DNA from: Gammaproteobacteria bacterium
GTDB lineage: Bacteria; Pseudomonadota; Gammaproteobacteria; Pseudomonadales; Pseudohongiellaceae
Direction: 5' to 3'
Assembly: GCA_002706685.1 (NCBI GenBank)
Contig: PALV01000021.1
Coordinates: 1-64,000 of the forward strand
DNA: 64,000 nucleotides
Shown: positions 55,133 through 64,000 of the stretch, piece by piece
How the letters are laid out: the number at the start of each line of letters is the position of its first letter
Position numbering within the stretch: the first letter of the stretch is position 1
Notes under the pieces: model-generated
Seen by the model: the letters and a program-made list of their open reading frames with translations, nothing else
Told to the model about the DNA's origin: nothing
Database searches by the model: none
Program-made: the position numbers and the translations under genes

Positions 55133-56183
55133 CAGCGTCCTGCAACTCCTCCTGATCGCTGCCGCTCAACAGGGCATTTCCGCCAAGAAGCTGGGCTCGA
55201 ATTTTGGTTTCCAACTCAGTGGCCAAAGCAGGATTTTCTTCAAGATAGACCGCAACATTCTTCTTGCCCTGCCCGATCTTGTCGCCATTGTAGGCGTACC
55301 ACGCACCTGACTTGTCGAGCAGGTTGAGTTTGACACCCAGGTCGATAATCTCTCCCATACGATAGATGCCCTTGCCGTACATGATCTGAAATTCTGTCTG
55401 ACGGAATGGCGGCGCCACTTTGTTTTTGACCACTTTCACGCGCGTCTCGTTACCAACGACCTCATCGCCTTCCTTGATGGAGCCGATGCGGCGGATATCG
55501 AGGCGCACCGAGGCATAGAATTTGAGCGCGTTACCACCAGTGGTAGTTTCAGGCGAACCAAACATGACACCAATTTTCATTCGGATCTGGTTGATGAATA
55601 TGACCAGGGTGTTTGAATTCTTGATGTTGGCAGTCATTTTGCGCAGGGCCTGCGACATCAGACGCGCCTGCAGTCCCATATGACTGTCACCCATCTCGCC
55701 TTCAATCTCGGCCTTGGGAGTCAGGGCCGCAACCGAGTCCACAACAACAACGTCAACCGCACCGGAACGTACAACCATGTCACAGATTTCCAGTGCCTGC
55801 TCACCAGTGTCGGGCTGGCTGACCAGCAGATTCTCCACATCAACGCCCAGATTGCCCGCATAAATCGGGTCCAGTGCGTGCTCGGCATCGATAAATGCAC
55901 AGGTTCCTCCGGCCTTTTGACACTCAGCAATAACCTGCAGTGTCAGAGTCGTCTTACCTGAAGATTCCGGGCCGTAAATCTCGACGATGCGTCCTCTGGG
56001 AAGTCCGCCAATACCCAACGCCACATCGAGGCCCAGTGAACCAGTGGAAATGGCCGGTATTGCTTCACGTCCCTTGTCTCCCAGACGCATCATTGAGCCT
56101 TTGCCGAATTGCCGCTCGATTTGCGATAATGCGGCGCTCAGCGCTTTTTCCTTGTTGGGATCTCGATTCTGTGCATCAGCCAT
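55122..56183 (-). CDS. recA: Recombinase RecA
   Basis: Homologous recombination and SOS co-protease. The 353 residues include Walker [13 protein letters not shown] (about 66-77), the catalytic Glu region [12 protein letters not shown], Walker [13 protein letters not shown], loop L2 ([20 protein letters not shown]) and an acidic C-terminus ([14 protein letters not shown]). A LexA box lies about 75 bp upstream (56259-56274). recX follows with overlap. Confidence 0.98.
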   Translation of the reverse strand: MADAQNRDPNKEKALSAALSQIERQFGKGSMMRLGDKGREAIPAISTGSLGLDVALGIGGLPRGRIVEIYGPESSGKTTLTLQVIAECQKAGGTCAFIDAEHALDPIYAGNLGVDVENLLVSQPDTGEQALEICDMVVRSGAVDVVVVDSVAALTPKAEIEGEMGDSHMGLQARLMSQALRKMTANIKNSNTLVIFINQIRMKIGVMFGSPETTTGGNALKFYASVRLDIRRIGSIKEGDEVVGNETRVKVVKNKVAPPFRQTEFQIMYGKGIYRMGEIIDLGVKLNLLDKSGAWYAYNGDKIGQGKKNVAVYLEENPALATELETKIRAQLLGGNALLSGSDQEELQDADVD

Positions 56184-56258
56184 TGCTTGTATCCTGTTGT
56201 TAAAATTAGTTGTTGAAAATTAAATACCGGACTTGTCAGGTATTAAAGCAGACATATA

Positions 56259-56274
56259 CTGTATATTCAACCAG
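56259..56274. promoter_or_regulatory. LexA (SOS) box upstream of recA
   Basis: CTGTATATTCAACCAG on the + strand: CTG, ten bases, CAG, with the AT-rich interior of the gammaproteobacterial SOS box. It lies between pncC and recA, 75-90 bp before the recA ATG, overlapping a leftward TTGAAT that could be the -35. Confidence 0.82.
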
Positions 56275-56286
56275 TAGTATTAAAAA

Positions 56287-56799
56287 TTAAGCTTCCTGCA
56301 GCCATTCCAGCAGCCCACCCAGTGCCGCAATCACAGCCTGTCGCCGTATCTGTTCACGATCTCCATCATAAACCTGACAGGATGTGCGCATCTCGACATT
56401 GTCTCTGCTGCCACGGCAGGCCCAGGCTATCCAGACAGTGCCGACCGGTTTTCGCTCGGATCCACCACCGGGACCGGCAATACCACTGGTGGCGATCGCG
56501 AAATCTGCGGCAGAAGCCTTGAGGGCGCCCGTCGCCATATGACGCACGGTCGGTTCGCTCACAGCTCCCGGCGCCTGTTCGCCTTCCAGGCACTCCAGTG
56601 GCACTTCCAGCAGGCGATGCTTGGCAGCGTTGGCATAGGTAACCAGCCCAAGACCAAACCAGCCGGAACTTCCGGGTACATCCGTCAGCGCGTGAGCAAG
56701 GGCACCACCGGTGCAGGATTCGGCAACGGTAACGGACTGACCACGTCGGGAAAGTTCTCGGCCTATTGATTCAGCCAGCATGTAGATTTCGTTATCCAT
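56287..56799 (-). CDS. pncC: Nicotinamide-nucleotide amidohydrolase PncC (CinA C-terminal domain)
   Basis: Deamidates NMN to NaMN, recycling the by-product of DNA ligase. The 170 residues have the CinA C-terminal hallmarks VTVAESCTGGALAHALTDV, GSSGWFGLGLVTYANAAK and IATSGIAGPGGGSERKPVG. No N-terminal CinA (COG1058) domain is present, matching E. coli PncC. The frame is open 140 codons further upstream into mutS, but the ATG at 56799 fits the family. The pncC-recA order is conserved in Pseudomonas. Confidence 0.92.
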   Translation of the reverse strand: MDNEIYMLAESIGRELSRRGQSVTVAESCTGGALAHALTDVPGSSGWFGLGLVTYANAAKHRLLEVPLECLEGEQAPGAVSEPTVRHMATGALKASAADFAIATSGIAGPGGGSERKPVGTVWIAWACRGSRDNVEMRTSCQVYDGDREQIRRQAVIAALGGLLEWLQEA

Positions 56800-56967
56800 G
56801 CGCCGAAGTCTAACATCAATAAAGCGGTCTGCCGCATCACTTTGCAGTGCCCGCAGCCAACGCTGTTCGATGCCTCTCAGGTCTGCTAATCTGTGCCGCT
56901 TGCGAATGCAGTGATTCGACAGCGACGCCTGCAGATACCGATTGAAAGAATTTTGGCACCAGTACCC

Positions 56968-59655
56968 GTGACTCTCAAACCCCAGACAACAGCGCCTGTG
57001 ATTCCAGAAAAAGACCTTCAGTCCCATACGCCGATGATGCAGCAGTTTTTGCGAATCAAGGCACAGCAGCCAGATCATTTGCTGTTCTACCGTATGGGCG
57101 ATTTTTACGAACTTTTCTACGATGACGCCACTCAGGCTGCGGAGCTTCTGGACATCACACTGACAGCCCGGGGCAATTCCAACGGCAAACCCATCCCGAT
57201 GTGCGGCGTCCCGTATCATTCAGCGGAGCGCTACCTGGCAAGACTCGTGGAACTGGGTCGCTCCGTCGCTATCTGTGAGCAGATCGGTGACCCGGCCACC
57301 TCAAAGGGCCCGGTTGAGCGACAGGTCGTCAGAATTGTCACACCGGGTACCGTCAGCGACGAAGCATTGTTAAAGGAACGCAGCGACTGCGTGCTGCTGG
57401 CAGTGACAGGCGTTCAGGATCATGGCGGCGCAGAGCACTTCGGTCTGGCATGGATGGATATCAGTGCCGGGCGCTTTCATGTCTGCGAAGCTGGCAGTCA
57501 GGAGTCCCTGTTGGCGGAACTCGAGCGAATCAGACCCGCTGAAATCCTCTACAACGATGCTGTCGAATTCCCGACAGCTGTTACCCAGCGTTCCGGCGCC
57601 CGCCGACGCCCTGTCTGGGAGTTTGATGCCGACAGCTGTCACCGGCTGCTGACCAGCCATTTTCAGACTCGTGACCTGCGTGGCTTTGGCTGTGAACACC
57701 TGCCACTGGCCATTCAGGCGGCGGGCGCCCTGCTCAGCTATGCAAAAGACACGCAACGATCCAGCCTGCCGCATATGCAGCGTCTGAGCGTTGAACAGCC
57801 CGACGACGCACTGATCCTCGACGCTGCAAGCCGCAGAAACCTGGAAATCGATCGCAATCTCGGCGGCGGTAGCACCAATACACTGATGTCGGTAGTGGAT
57901 CGCACCATGTCACCGATGGCGAGCCGATTGCTTAATCGCTGGCTCAACAGGCCGCTCCGAGATCGGCATGGCCTTCAGCTACGTCAACAGGCGGTCGCGG
58001 AGCTGCTGGCGGACTATCGATTTGAGACACTGCAGCCGATTCTCAAGCAGATTGGCGACACTGAGCGAATCCTGGCCAGGGTAGCTTTGCGATCAGCGCG
58101 TCCCCGCGACCTGGCCAGACTGCGCGACGCCCTGTCGGCACTGCCAGAACTGCAGGCACAGCTGCGGCCGATCCTCGCGCAGCGAGAGACGCCTCAGCTG
58201 GTAAACCTGCAAACAACAATCGCGGAGTTCCCGGAACTGGCGGAACTGTTGACGCGCTCAGTCATTGATAACCCCCCTGTTGTCATCCGTGAAGGTGGTG
58301 TCATCGCCGAGGGCTATGACGCCGAACTTGATGAGCTGCGGGCCCTCAGCAGCAATGCCGGGCAGTACCTGGTTGATCTTGAAGTACGTGAAAAACAGAG
58401 AACCGGCCTCAGTACCCTCAAAGTCGGTTACAACCGAGTACATGGCTACTACATTGAAGTCAGTAAATCCCAGGCAGCGGAAATGCCTGCTGAATTCCAG
58501 CGCAGGCAGACGCTCAAGAATGCGGAGCGGTTCATTACACCCGAACTGAAAACCTTTGAGGACAAGGTTCTGAGTGCCAACAGCAAAGCCCTGGCGAGAG
58601 AGAAGGCACTTTATGACGAGTTGCTGGAGCGGGTGGCGACGCAATTGTCTGAACTTCAGGACAGCGCGCAGGCTCTGGCCGAGCTGGATGTGCTGTGCAA
58701 TTTTGCCGAGCGCGCCCTGAATCTGGATTGGGCGCAACCGCAACTGACCGAAGAAAGCGGGATTGCCATCGAACAGGGGCGTCACCCGGTTGTTGAACAG
58801 GTCCTGGAAACCCAATTTGTCGCCAATGACACCTCACTGGGTGAATCGCACGACATGCTTATCATTACCGGCCCGAATATGGGTGGTAAATCGACCTATA
58901 TGCGCCAGACAGCCCTGATCGTGCTGCTGGCATATTGCGGCAGTCATGTGCCAGCAAGAGCCGCTCGCATAGGACCAGTTGATCGCATCTTCACTCGCAT
59001 TGGTTCATCCGACGACCTTGCGGGGGGGCGTTCCACATTTATGGTGGAAATGACGGAGACCGCCAACATTCTGCACAACGCCACGGCACAGAGCCTGGTA
59101 CTGATGGATGAGGTCGGACGCGGCACCAGCACTTTTGACGGGCTTTCGCTGGCCTGGGCCAGCGCCGTATACATCGCTGAACAGTTACGGGCAATGACAC
59201 TGTTCGCGACGCACTATTTTGAGCTGACTGTGCTGGCTGATCAGTACCCGGCCATCGGTAACGTTCACCTGGACGCTACCGAACACGCCAACGGCATCGT
59301 CTTCATGCACAGCGTCAAACCGGGACCAGCCAATCAGAGTTACGGTCTGCAGGTGGCGCAACTGGCAGGTATTCCCGCAGAAGTGATCCAGCGGGCCCAC
59401 CACAAGCTGCATGAGCTCGAACAGCAGGCGCTGCGTTCCAAGGATGCCGTCATGGACGCAGCCGACAACAGCCCTCCCAGTGGGAAGCGCCAAACACAGG
59501 CTGCCGCCAGCAAAAACCCGGCACAGAATGATCTTTTTGCACCGCAGCATCACCCGGCCCTGGAACTGCTGTCGGCCGCAGATCCGGACGCGCTGACACC
59601 GAGGCAGGCACTGGAGCTGATCTATCGTCTGAAGAAGCAGCTGCCGGGAACATGA
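56968..59655 (+). CDS. mutS: DNA mismatch repair ATPase MutS
   Basis: Recognises mismatches and starts repair with MutL. The protein has the mismatch-binding F-x-E in [17 protein letters not shown], Walker [15 protein letters not shown] (about 634), Walker [19 protein letters not shown], and the dimerisation tail. The start is uncertain: the frame is open from GTG 56893, but [14 protein letters not shown] normally lies about ten residues in, so GTG 56968 (used here, 895 residues) or GTG 56998 is more likely. It is divergent from pncC and precedes fdxA. Confidence 0.96.
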   Translation: MTLKPQTTAPVIPEKDLQSHTPMMQQFLRIKAQQPDHLLFYRMGDFYELFYDDATQAAELLDITLTARGNSNGKPIPMCGVPYHSAERYLARLVELGRSVAICEQIGDPATSKGPVERQVVRIVTPGTVSDEALLKERSDCVLLAVTGVQDHGGAEHFGLAWMDISAGRFHVCEAGSQESLLAELERIRPAEILYNDAVEFPTAVTQRSGARRRPVWEFDADSCHRLLTSHFQTRDLRGFGCEHLPLAIQAAGALLSYAKDTQRSSLPHMQRLSVEQPDDALILDAASRRNLEIDRNLGGGSTNTLMSVVDRTMSPMASRLLNRWLNRPLRDRHGLQLRQQAVAELLADYRFETLQPILKQIGDTERILARVALRSARPRDLARLRDALSALPELQAQLRPILAQRETPQLVNLQTTIAEFPELAELLTRSVIDNPPVVIREGGVIAEGYDAELDELRALSSNAGQYLVDLEVREKQRTGLSTLKVGYNRVHGYYIEVSKSQAAEMPAEFQRRQTLKNAERFITPELKTFEDKVLSANSKALAREKALYDELLERVATQLSELQDSAQALAELDVLCNFAERALNLDWAQPQLTEESGIAIEQGRHPVVEQVLETQFVANDTSLGESHDMLIITGPNMGGKSTYMRQTALIVLLAYCGSHVPARAARIGPVDRIFTRIGSSDDLAGGRSTFMVEMTETANILHNATAQSLVLMDEVGRGTSTFDGLSLAWASAVYIAEQLRAMTLFATHYFELTVLADQYPAIGNVHLDATEHANGIVFMHSVKPGPANQSYGLQVAQLAGIPAEVIQRAHHKLHELEQQALRSKDAVMDAADNSPPSGKRQTQAAASKNPAQNDLFAPQHHPALELLSAADPDALTPRQALELIYRLKKQLPGT

Positions 59656-59664
59656 AAACCCTCC

Positions 59665-59694
59665 TTGGCCCGGACGCCCCAGGTGACTTATAAT
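59665..59694 (+). promoter_or_regulatory. Sigma-70 promoter of fdxA
   Basis: TTGGCC at 59665-59670, an 18-bp spacer and a consensus TATAAT at 59689-59694, in the 88-bp mutS-fdxA gap. The fdxA ATG is 50 bp downstream. Confidence 0.68.
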
Positions 59695-59743
59695 GCCGCT
59701 TCACTTTTGACGCTGCACCGATTCAACAGGACTGGAATACAAC

Positions 59744-60067
59744 ATGACATTTGTAGTCGGCGAAAACTGCATTAACTGCAAACACACAGATTGCGTGGAA
59801 GTCTGCCCAGTGGACTGCTTCTATGAAGGCCCTAATTTCCTGGTCATTCACCCGGATGAGTGCATCGATTGCGCGCTGTGTGAGCCAGAATGTCCAGTAG
59901 ATGCCATATTCGCTGAAGACGAGCTACCAGACGACCAGAAGCAGTTTCTGGAACTGAATGCGGAACTGGCAGAAAAATGGCCCAACATCACCCAGATGAA
60001 GCCACCGATGGAAGAAGCCGAAAAGTGGAATGGCGTCCCAGGAAAGATTGAGCACCTGGTCAAGTAA
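59744..60067 (+). CDS. fdxA: Seven-iron ferredoxin FdxA
   Basis: A 107-residue soluble electron carrier with one 3Fe-4S and one 4Fe-4S cluster. Cysteine motifs are [17 protein letters not shown] and [15 protein letters not shown], in the Azotobacter FdI pattern. The C-terminal extension ([20 protein letters not shown]) is typical. GGA lies eight bases before the ATG. mutS-fdxA-rpoS neighbourhood is as in Pseudomonas. Confidence 0.95.
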   Translation: MTFVVGENCINCKHTDCVEVCPVDCFYEGPNFLVIHPDECIDCALCEPECPVDAIFAEDELPDDQKQFLELNAELAEKWPNITQMKPPMEEAEKWNGVPGKIEHLVK

Positions 60068-60089
60068 ATCCGCCTGACTGCCGGCTTTC

Positions 60090-60113
60090 CAGCGCCTGGA
60101 TCAACAGGCGCTG
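60090..60113. terminator. Stem-loop between convergent fdxA and rpoS
   Basis: CAGCGCCTG and CAGGCGCTG form a perfect 9-bp stem around a GATCAA loop in the 62-bp gap between the two stop codons. There is no T-run on either strand, so it may be a weak bidirectional terminator or an mRNA-end stabiliser. Confidence 0.55.
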
Positions 60114-60129
60114 AACAGCCGCCGCAACA

Positions 60130-60972
60130 TCAAAAAAATACCGAAATATCACATCCTTCCGAACTCGCCATGCTACGCAGGCGTCGGATCGCCTCCAGCT
60201 GCAGCTGCCTGACACGTTCGCGCGTCAAACCCACTTCCCTGCCGACGTTCTCAAGCGTATCGGCCTGATGGCCCAGCAAACCGAAACGGCGGATGATCAC
60301 CTCACGTTGTCGCTCAGCTAGCGCCGCCAGCCAACGATGCAGGGTCAGCTGACGGGTACTGGCATGCAGTCTTTCCATCGGATCAGCGGAATTTGCCGCA
60401 TCAATATCATCGCTCGCCACTTCGTCAGGATCTGGGGGACACTCTGTTGAGTCGAAGCTCGATTCATGACAGTCAAGCAGTGCATCCAACTGTGCCAGCG
60501 GTTTGCATAGCGCCTCAGCCAACTCGGCGCGACGTGGCTGACGCCCAAGCTCTGCGCCAAGTTCGCGCTCTGTCCTGAGACACAGACTGATTTCCTTGAT
60601 GATATGCACAGGCAGACGCACATTGCGCGCGTAGTTCATGATCCCTCTCTCCACGTTCTGCTTGATCCACCAGGTTGCATAAGTAGAGAAACGGTAGCCT
60701 CGCTCCGGATCATATTTGTCGACAGCCCGAATCAGGCCAAGATTACCCTCTTCCACCAGATCCAGGAACGCCAGGCCGCGGCTGCGGTATTTGCGCGCAA
60801 CACTCAGCACCAGCCTGAGATTGTGGCGGATCATTTCCCCGCGACTGAACATGTCCCCCTGACGTGCAGCACGCGCCAGTTTGACCTCATCGTCGTAGCT
60901 AAGCAGATTGATTGGAGTGACTTCACGAATGTAAGCGGATTCGGCATCCAATGCCGCAGAACGATATTCCAT
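60130..60972 (-). CDS. rpoS: RNA polymerase sigma factor RpoS (short form)
   Basis: Stationary-phase/general stress sigma factor. Conserved regions are present: 1.2/2.1 (MIRHNLRLVLSVARKYRSRG), 2.3-2.4 (PERGYRFSTYATWWIKQNVE), 3.0 (VRLPVHIIKEI) and 4.2 (RRFGLLGHQADTLENVGREV then GLTRERVRQLQLEAIRRLR). At 280 residues it is about 50 shorter than E. coli RpoS (330): the N-terminal region 1.1 is missing and no upstream start exists in frame. It follows nlpD by 180 bp, the classical context, so identity is secure. Promoters inside nlpD are likely but not resolved. Confidence 0.9.
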   Translation of the reverse strand: MEYRSAALDAESAYIREVTPINLLSYDDEVKLARAARQGDMFSRGEMIRHNLRLVLSVARKYRSRGLAFLDLVEEGNLGLIRAVDKYDPERGYRFSTYATWWIKQNVERGIMNYARNVRLPVHIIKEISLCLRTERELGAELGRQPRRAELAEALCKPLAQLDALLDCHESSFDSTECPPDPDEVASDDIDAANSADPMERLHASTRQLTLHRWLAALAERQREVIIRRFGLLGHQADTLENVGREVGLTRERVRQLQLEAIRRLRSMASSEGCDISVFF

Positions 60973-61015
60973 TACCTTGTTTTCCCCCTGATAGCATCTT
61001 TACAAGACCGCGCTC

Positions 61016-61047
61016 TTAAACGATCGATTGTTAAACGAACGATCGTT
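61016..61047. repeat. Repeated AACGATCGWT palindromes upstream of rpoS
   Basis: AACGATCGAT (61019-61028) and the perfect 10-bp palindrome AACGATCGTT (61038-61047) lie 19 bp apart, and TTAAACGA is directly repeated at 61016-61023 and 61031-61038. The element is about 45-75 bp before the rpoS ATG, in otherwise plain leader sequence. It could be a regulator-binding site or act in the mRNA leader. Confidence 0.5.
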
Positions 61048-61152
61048 AAGCTATCACACGAGAGGATCGGCGCAAGGCCGGAGCGACACAATACTGGATC
61101 AGCCGGTTTAAATTGTGCGCAATCTCACAAAACAAGAAATACGCTGCTTCTT

Positions 61153-62283
61153 CTATCGCGAAGGAAGAAAACCGGTGGGGTCACTGGGTTTACCATCGAC
61201 ACGAACCTCGAAATGCAGCAGATCGCGTCCATCCGGGCCAGTGCCAATCTCTGCTATTTTATCGCCACCACGCACACTGTCGCCCTCACCCACCAGAACG
61301 CGACTGTTGTACATATAGGCGCTCAGGTGACGCGCACTGTGACGCAGGATGACCAGATTACCGGCACCCTGGATACCCTGCCCGGCATACACAACATCAC
61401 CATCAGCAGCGGCGTATACTGGATTCCCCCGGGCACCAGCGATGTTGATACCACGGCGCGCCTGGGTGTCAGAGAAGGTACTTAACAGACGACCATCTGC
61501 AGGCCATTGCCATTGAACCCCATCCAGAGTTCTGGTGTTGATGCTTCCGGTGCGCCTGGCCGCAACAGATTCGCTGGGGCGCTGACCTTCCGAGCTGGCA
61601 ATATTCTCACCAGCAGGTGATGCTGGAATGTCTGGCATGTTCGACAAAGCAGAGCTGGCTATTGCCTGGTCACTGACGATCAGCCGCTGACCAGGAAAAA
61701 TGGTATAGGGCGGATTAAGGTTATTTACCAGGGCAACGGTTCTGACATCGAGATTATGGGTCCAGGCTATTGAGTAAAGAGTGTCGCCACGCGCTACAAC
61801 ATGCACTGCGCCAGGAGTCGGGCTCTGATTTGCAGCTGCCGCTCGGTCGGCAGCTGAGCTAACTGACTGCTGCTGAACCGGCGTGGAACTCTGCACATTC
61901 GATGAGGACAGTGGCGCCGGCGATGGGGCCGAAGGGCTCTGAGAAGATGAACTGCCCGCCGTCGAAGTATCGCTTGAAACCCTCCTTACACCACCGCCAA
62001 TGGCAACCGGGCGAACCACAGTGGCAGCCGAGCCCACCTGCCCCTGACTGGTGCTGGCGCTCTGCGGGGCTGGCGAAGCCGTTGCGGGATTCCGTGCAAC
62101 GCCGCTGCCACTCTGGCCGCTGCTGAGGATTTCCGCGCGCTGACGCTCAAGGTTGTTACTTCTGTCATCGACAGGCGCTTCATAGCTGCTGCTGCATGCC
62201 ACCAGGAATGAAAGTGCTCCCGCCAGGCTCCACTGCAACCAGCCACGCTGGCGCGCCCCCTGGGCAACTCCGATGTACGACAT
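61153..62283 (-). CDS. nlpD: Murein hydrolase activator NlpD
   Basis: Outer-membrane lipoprotein that in E. coli activates amidase AmiC at division. The 376-residue precursor has a lipobox (LSFLVACSSS, Cys near 29), a Ser/Gln/Pro-rich linker, one LysM (HVVARGDTLYSIAWTHNLDV) and a C-terminal LytM/M23 domain. The metal ligands of active M23 peptidases are lost (GINIAGARGNPVYAAADGDV, LLHFEVRVDG), as expected for a non-enzymatic activator. GGAG six bases before the ATG at 62283 decides the start over a GTG at 62304. Confidence 0.93.
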   Translation of the reverse strand: MSYIGVAQGARQRGWLQWSLAGALSFLVACSSSYEAPVDDRSNNLERQRAEILSSGQSGSGVARNPATASPAPQSASTSQGQVGSAATVVRPVAIGGGVRRVSSDTSTAGSSSSQSPSAPSPAPLSSSNVQSSTPVQQQSVSSAADRAAAANQSPTPGAVHVVARGDTLYSIAWTHNLDVRTVALVNNLNPPYTIFPGQRLIVSDQAIASSALSNMPDIPASPAGENIASSEGQRPSESVAARRTGSINTRTLDGVQWQWPADGRLLSTFSDTQARRGINIAGARGNPVYAAADGDVVYAGQGIQGAGNLVILRHSARHLSAYMYNSRVLVGEGDSVRGGDKIAEIGTGPDGRDLLHFEVRVDGKPSDPTGFLPSR

Positions 62284-62385
62284 ACCACTCTCCTGCAGAC
62301 TCACTGCGATGGAAGCTGTTGAGGCCGTCTGTTTACGGCACTGTGTGTATTTTGACGGTATTTTATTATGCGCGCGAGTTATTGT

Positions 62386-63252
62386 TTATGCGCGTTGAGT
62401 GTAGCGGGCAAACAACACAATGACAGCCGCACCAAGCCCTGACAGGGCCACAGCAAGCAGCTGCCCGCTTACGCCAGCGCTCGCAACAAGCTCATTGCCA
62501 GGCCACAAAACGATCAGCGAAGCTGCCAGCATACCCGTCAGGACTGCATAAGTCTGTTCGCGATAATAGTAGAAAGTCAAAGACAGCACATGCGAGAAGG
62601 ACAATAGTCCAATTGCACAGCCGGCAGCAAAAACAGCGATTACCGGCAGGTTGAAGTCACGCAGTGCATCCAGCACATACTCATAAACGCCCAGCAACAG
62701 CAGAATGAAGGCACCCGAGATGCCCGGCAGTATCATGGCACAGATGGCAATCAGACCACTGAAAAAAATATATACCAGCGAATCGCTGCCCGCTGCTGGA
62801 TTAAGCAGCGCCGTCAGCCCTGTCACTGCGAAACCCAGACAGAACAACAGGACTTTTATCATCGACCACATACCCACCTGCTTGTTCAGCAGCCAGGATG
62901 AGGCCAGGACCAGTCCCATGAAAAAAGCCATCACCAACATAAAGTGATGTTCCAGCAGATAAAGCACCAGATTTGCCATCAACAGCAGACTGCCAAGAAT
63001 GCCCAGTCCCAGCGACAACAGAAACGCTCCATCGATGTGAGTCCAAAGTGCTCGCGGCCCCTGCTTCCAGAGCAGGCTGAGCGCCACCGGATTGCAGCGA
63101 CGCAGGGCGTTTACCAGCTGCTCATAGATCCCGGTGATTACCGCGATGGTGCCACCCGATACGCCCGGTACAGCGTCGGCAACTCCCATCGCCATTCCTT
63201 TCAGAAATACCGACAATCTGGCCCTGGCACTGGTTTCTCTGGGGAACGACAT
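62386..63252 (-). CDS. DUF368 polyprenyl-phosphate translocase (PopT family)
   Basis: A 288-residue inner-membrane protein with eight or more helices. The DUF368 repeats are clear: GVADAVPGVSGGTIAVITGIYE near residues 23-44 and AMILPGISGAFILLLLGVYE near 174-193. DUF368 proteins have been shown in other bacteria to recycle undecaprenyl phosphate across the membrane. The ATG directly follows the pcm stop (TGAATG), so it is coupled to pcm; nlpD follows 102 bp later. Linking lipid-carrier recycling to nlpD and rpoS is an unusual but fitting context. Confidence 0.86.
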   Translation of the reverse strand: MSFPRETSARARLSVFLKGMAMGVADAVPGVSGGTIAVITGIYEQLVNALRRCNPVALSLLWKQGPRALWTHIDGAFLLSLGLGILGSLLLMANLVLYLLEHHFMLVMAFFMGLVLASSWLLNKQVGMWSMIKVLLFCLGFAVTGLTALLNPAAGSDSLVYIFFSGLIAICAMILPGISGAFILLLLGVYEYVLDALRDFNLPVIAVFAAGCAIGLLSFSHVLSLTFYYYREQTYAVLTGMLAASLIVLWPGNELVASAGVSGQLLAVALSGLGAAVIVLFARYTQRA

Positions 63253-63939
63253 TCAGTACTGAACCTGTCCAATATAAAGTGGGACGAAATTAACGGCTTC
63301 CAGCACCTGAGTGTGAAACTCATCACCCTGTCGCTGAATCAGACGCAGCTCCTGGCTGCCTTTTTCACGCCCTACTGGTATCACCAGTCGTCCACCGTCA
63401 GCCAGCTGCTCAAGCAGCTCGGCAGGTACATGCTGAGGGGCAGCGGCAGCCACGATAGCATCAAAGGGGCCATGCTCAGGCCAGCCCAGGCTGCCATCAT
63501 CATGTTTGCTGCGTACATTCCTGATCTTCAGCAAGCCAAGATTTTTTCTGGCTTTATCCAGCAGCGGCTGAATTCTCTCGACTGTCCAGACACGATCTGC
63601 CAGTTGCGCAAGGATGGCTGTCTGATACCCACAGCCTGTTCCGACCTCCAGTACACGCGGCAATTTACTGCCATCACTGGCGCGGCCAGCCAATACGGCT
63701 TCGGTCATTCTGGCCACTACGTAAGGTTGCGATATGGTCTGGTTGTAACCAATTGGCAGTGCAGTATCTTCGTAGGCCCGGTGAGCCAGTGCTTCATCCA
63801 GAAATATATGTCGCGGCGTCGTTCGCATGACATCCAGTACCGCCCAGTTCTTGATACCGCGATCCAGCAGAGACGCAATCATGCGTTCCCTGGTACGTTG
63901 TGATGTCATGCCAATTCCGGCGAGATTTATGGTATTCAC
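63253..63939 (-). CDS. pcm: Protein-L-isoaspartate O-methyltransferase
   Basis: Repairs isoaspartyl residues in aged proteins using SAM. The 228-residue protein has ALPIGYNQTISQPYVVARMTE (substrate-binding), motif I VLEVGTGCGYQTAILAQLA, VWTVERIQPLLDKAR and DAIVAAAAPQHVPAELLEQL. The start codon is GTG (63939) with AGG six bases upstream; an internal ATG at 63909 is an alternative. surE should lie just outside the window. Confidence 0.94.
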   Translation of the reverse strand: MNTINLAGIGMTSQRTRERMIASLLDRGIKNWAVLDVMRTTPRHIFLDEALAHRAYEDTALPIGYNQTISQPYVVARMTEAVLAGRASDGSKLPRVLEVGTGCGYQTAILAQLADRVWTVERIQPLLDKARKNLGLLKIRNVRSKHDDGSLGWPEHGPFDAIVAAAAPQHVPAELLEQLADGGRLVIPVGREKGSQELRLIQRQGDEFHTQVLEAVNFVPLYIGQVQY

Positions 63940-63968
63940 TGCTTACCTGCAAAAATGTTGTTGGTTCT

Positions 63969-64000
63969 TTACGCCTGACTATAGTCGAGCAGTTCGTGCA
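63969..64000 (-). CDS. 3' end of an upstream gene, possibly surE
   Basis: On the reverse strand an open frame runs in from the window edge and ends HELLDYSQA then TAA at 63969, 29 bp before the pcm start. In related genomes surE precedes pcm. Only nine codons are visible, so the identity rests on position alone. Confidence 0.3.
   Translation of the reverse strand, partial: HELLDYSQA

Noticed and set aside
56800..57219. Upstream extension of the pncC frame by 140 codons
   Set aside because: It runs through the mutS 5' region, shows no CinA N-terminal domain sequence, and PncC of normal length starts at 56799.
60068..60129. Possible rsmZ-type small RNA between fdxA and rpoS, as in Pseudomonas
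   Set aside because: The gap is only 62 bp and lacks the repeated GGA-bearing hairpins; only one plain hairpin is present.
60604..61485. 293-codon forward frame across rpoS, its leader and nlpD
   Set aside because: It is antisense to two firmly identified genes and has no recognisable domain.
62944..63903. 319-codon forward frame opposite DUF368 and pcm
   Set aside because: Shadow of two real genes on the other strand.

Overview
The window looks like chromosomal core DNA of a gammaproteobacterium, probably marine or halophilic and related to the Pseudomonas/Marinobacter/Pseudohongiella-type lineages. Evidence: the order pcm-(DUF368)-nlpD-rpoS / fdxA / mutS / pncC(cinA)-recA-recX; the protease/chaperone block tig-clpP-clpX-lon-hupB-ppiD; two-domain QueF; FadB-type beta-oxidation protein; TtcA, AlaA, PdxB and NfuA; and an Mrp-type antiporter operon. 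I see no insertion sequence, phage, integrase or CRISPR array. Species assignment is inference only.

Layout. 0-3 kb: tRNA-Ser(GGA), an ABC exporter (ATPase, permease) translationally coupled to queF, and tRNA-Glu(TTC) with a clear promoter and terminator. 3.3-10.2 kb: a membrane-anchored unknown, a small coiled-coil protein, dimeric dUTPase, nfuA, metH, a DUF2970 protein and an unlisted 43-residue membrane protein. 10.4-20.2 kb: sulfite reductase plus DUF934, acuI, sohB, a tightly coupled methyltransferase-rnhA-dnaQ-nudC run, and divergent gloB-mltD. 20.2-27.6 kb: a ten-gene Mrp-like cation/proton antiporter operon with three MrpD/NuoLMN-type subunits and no full-length MrpA. 27.9-36.4 kb: ppiD, hupB, lon, clpX, clpP, tig (protein folding and turnover).

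36.7-40.7 kb is accessory: a DUF6316-like protein, an alpha/beta hydrolase divergent from a DUF6502 protein with two copies of a 17-bp palindrome between them, a GSGMGGTG-type exported protein and an outer-membrane barrel protein. 40.7-48.2 kb: msrB, alaA, pdxB, a 5'-3' exonuclease, tusA, yheU, ttcA, fadB. 48.2-54.7 kb: rfbB, a GT9 glycosyltransferase and a membrane adenylate cyclase, divergent from a coupled operon for an exported cupredoxin-like protein, a DUF3034 barrel protein and a lipoprotein truncated globin. 54.6-64 kb: recX, recA (LexA box), pncC, mutS, fdxA, rpoS, nlpD, DUF368 (PopT-like) and pcm, with what may be the 3' end of surE at the edge.

The two loci I regard as most likely to hold undescribed biology are the hydrolase/DUF6502 switch (one palindrome fills the spacer of a good sigma-70 promoter) and the cyclase // cupredoxin-DUF3034-globin cluster (candidate envelope redox or gas sensing tied to cAMP). 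The Mrp operon is unusual in composition and has an array of alternating half-sites upstream.
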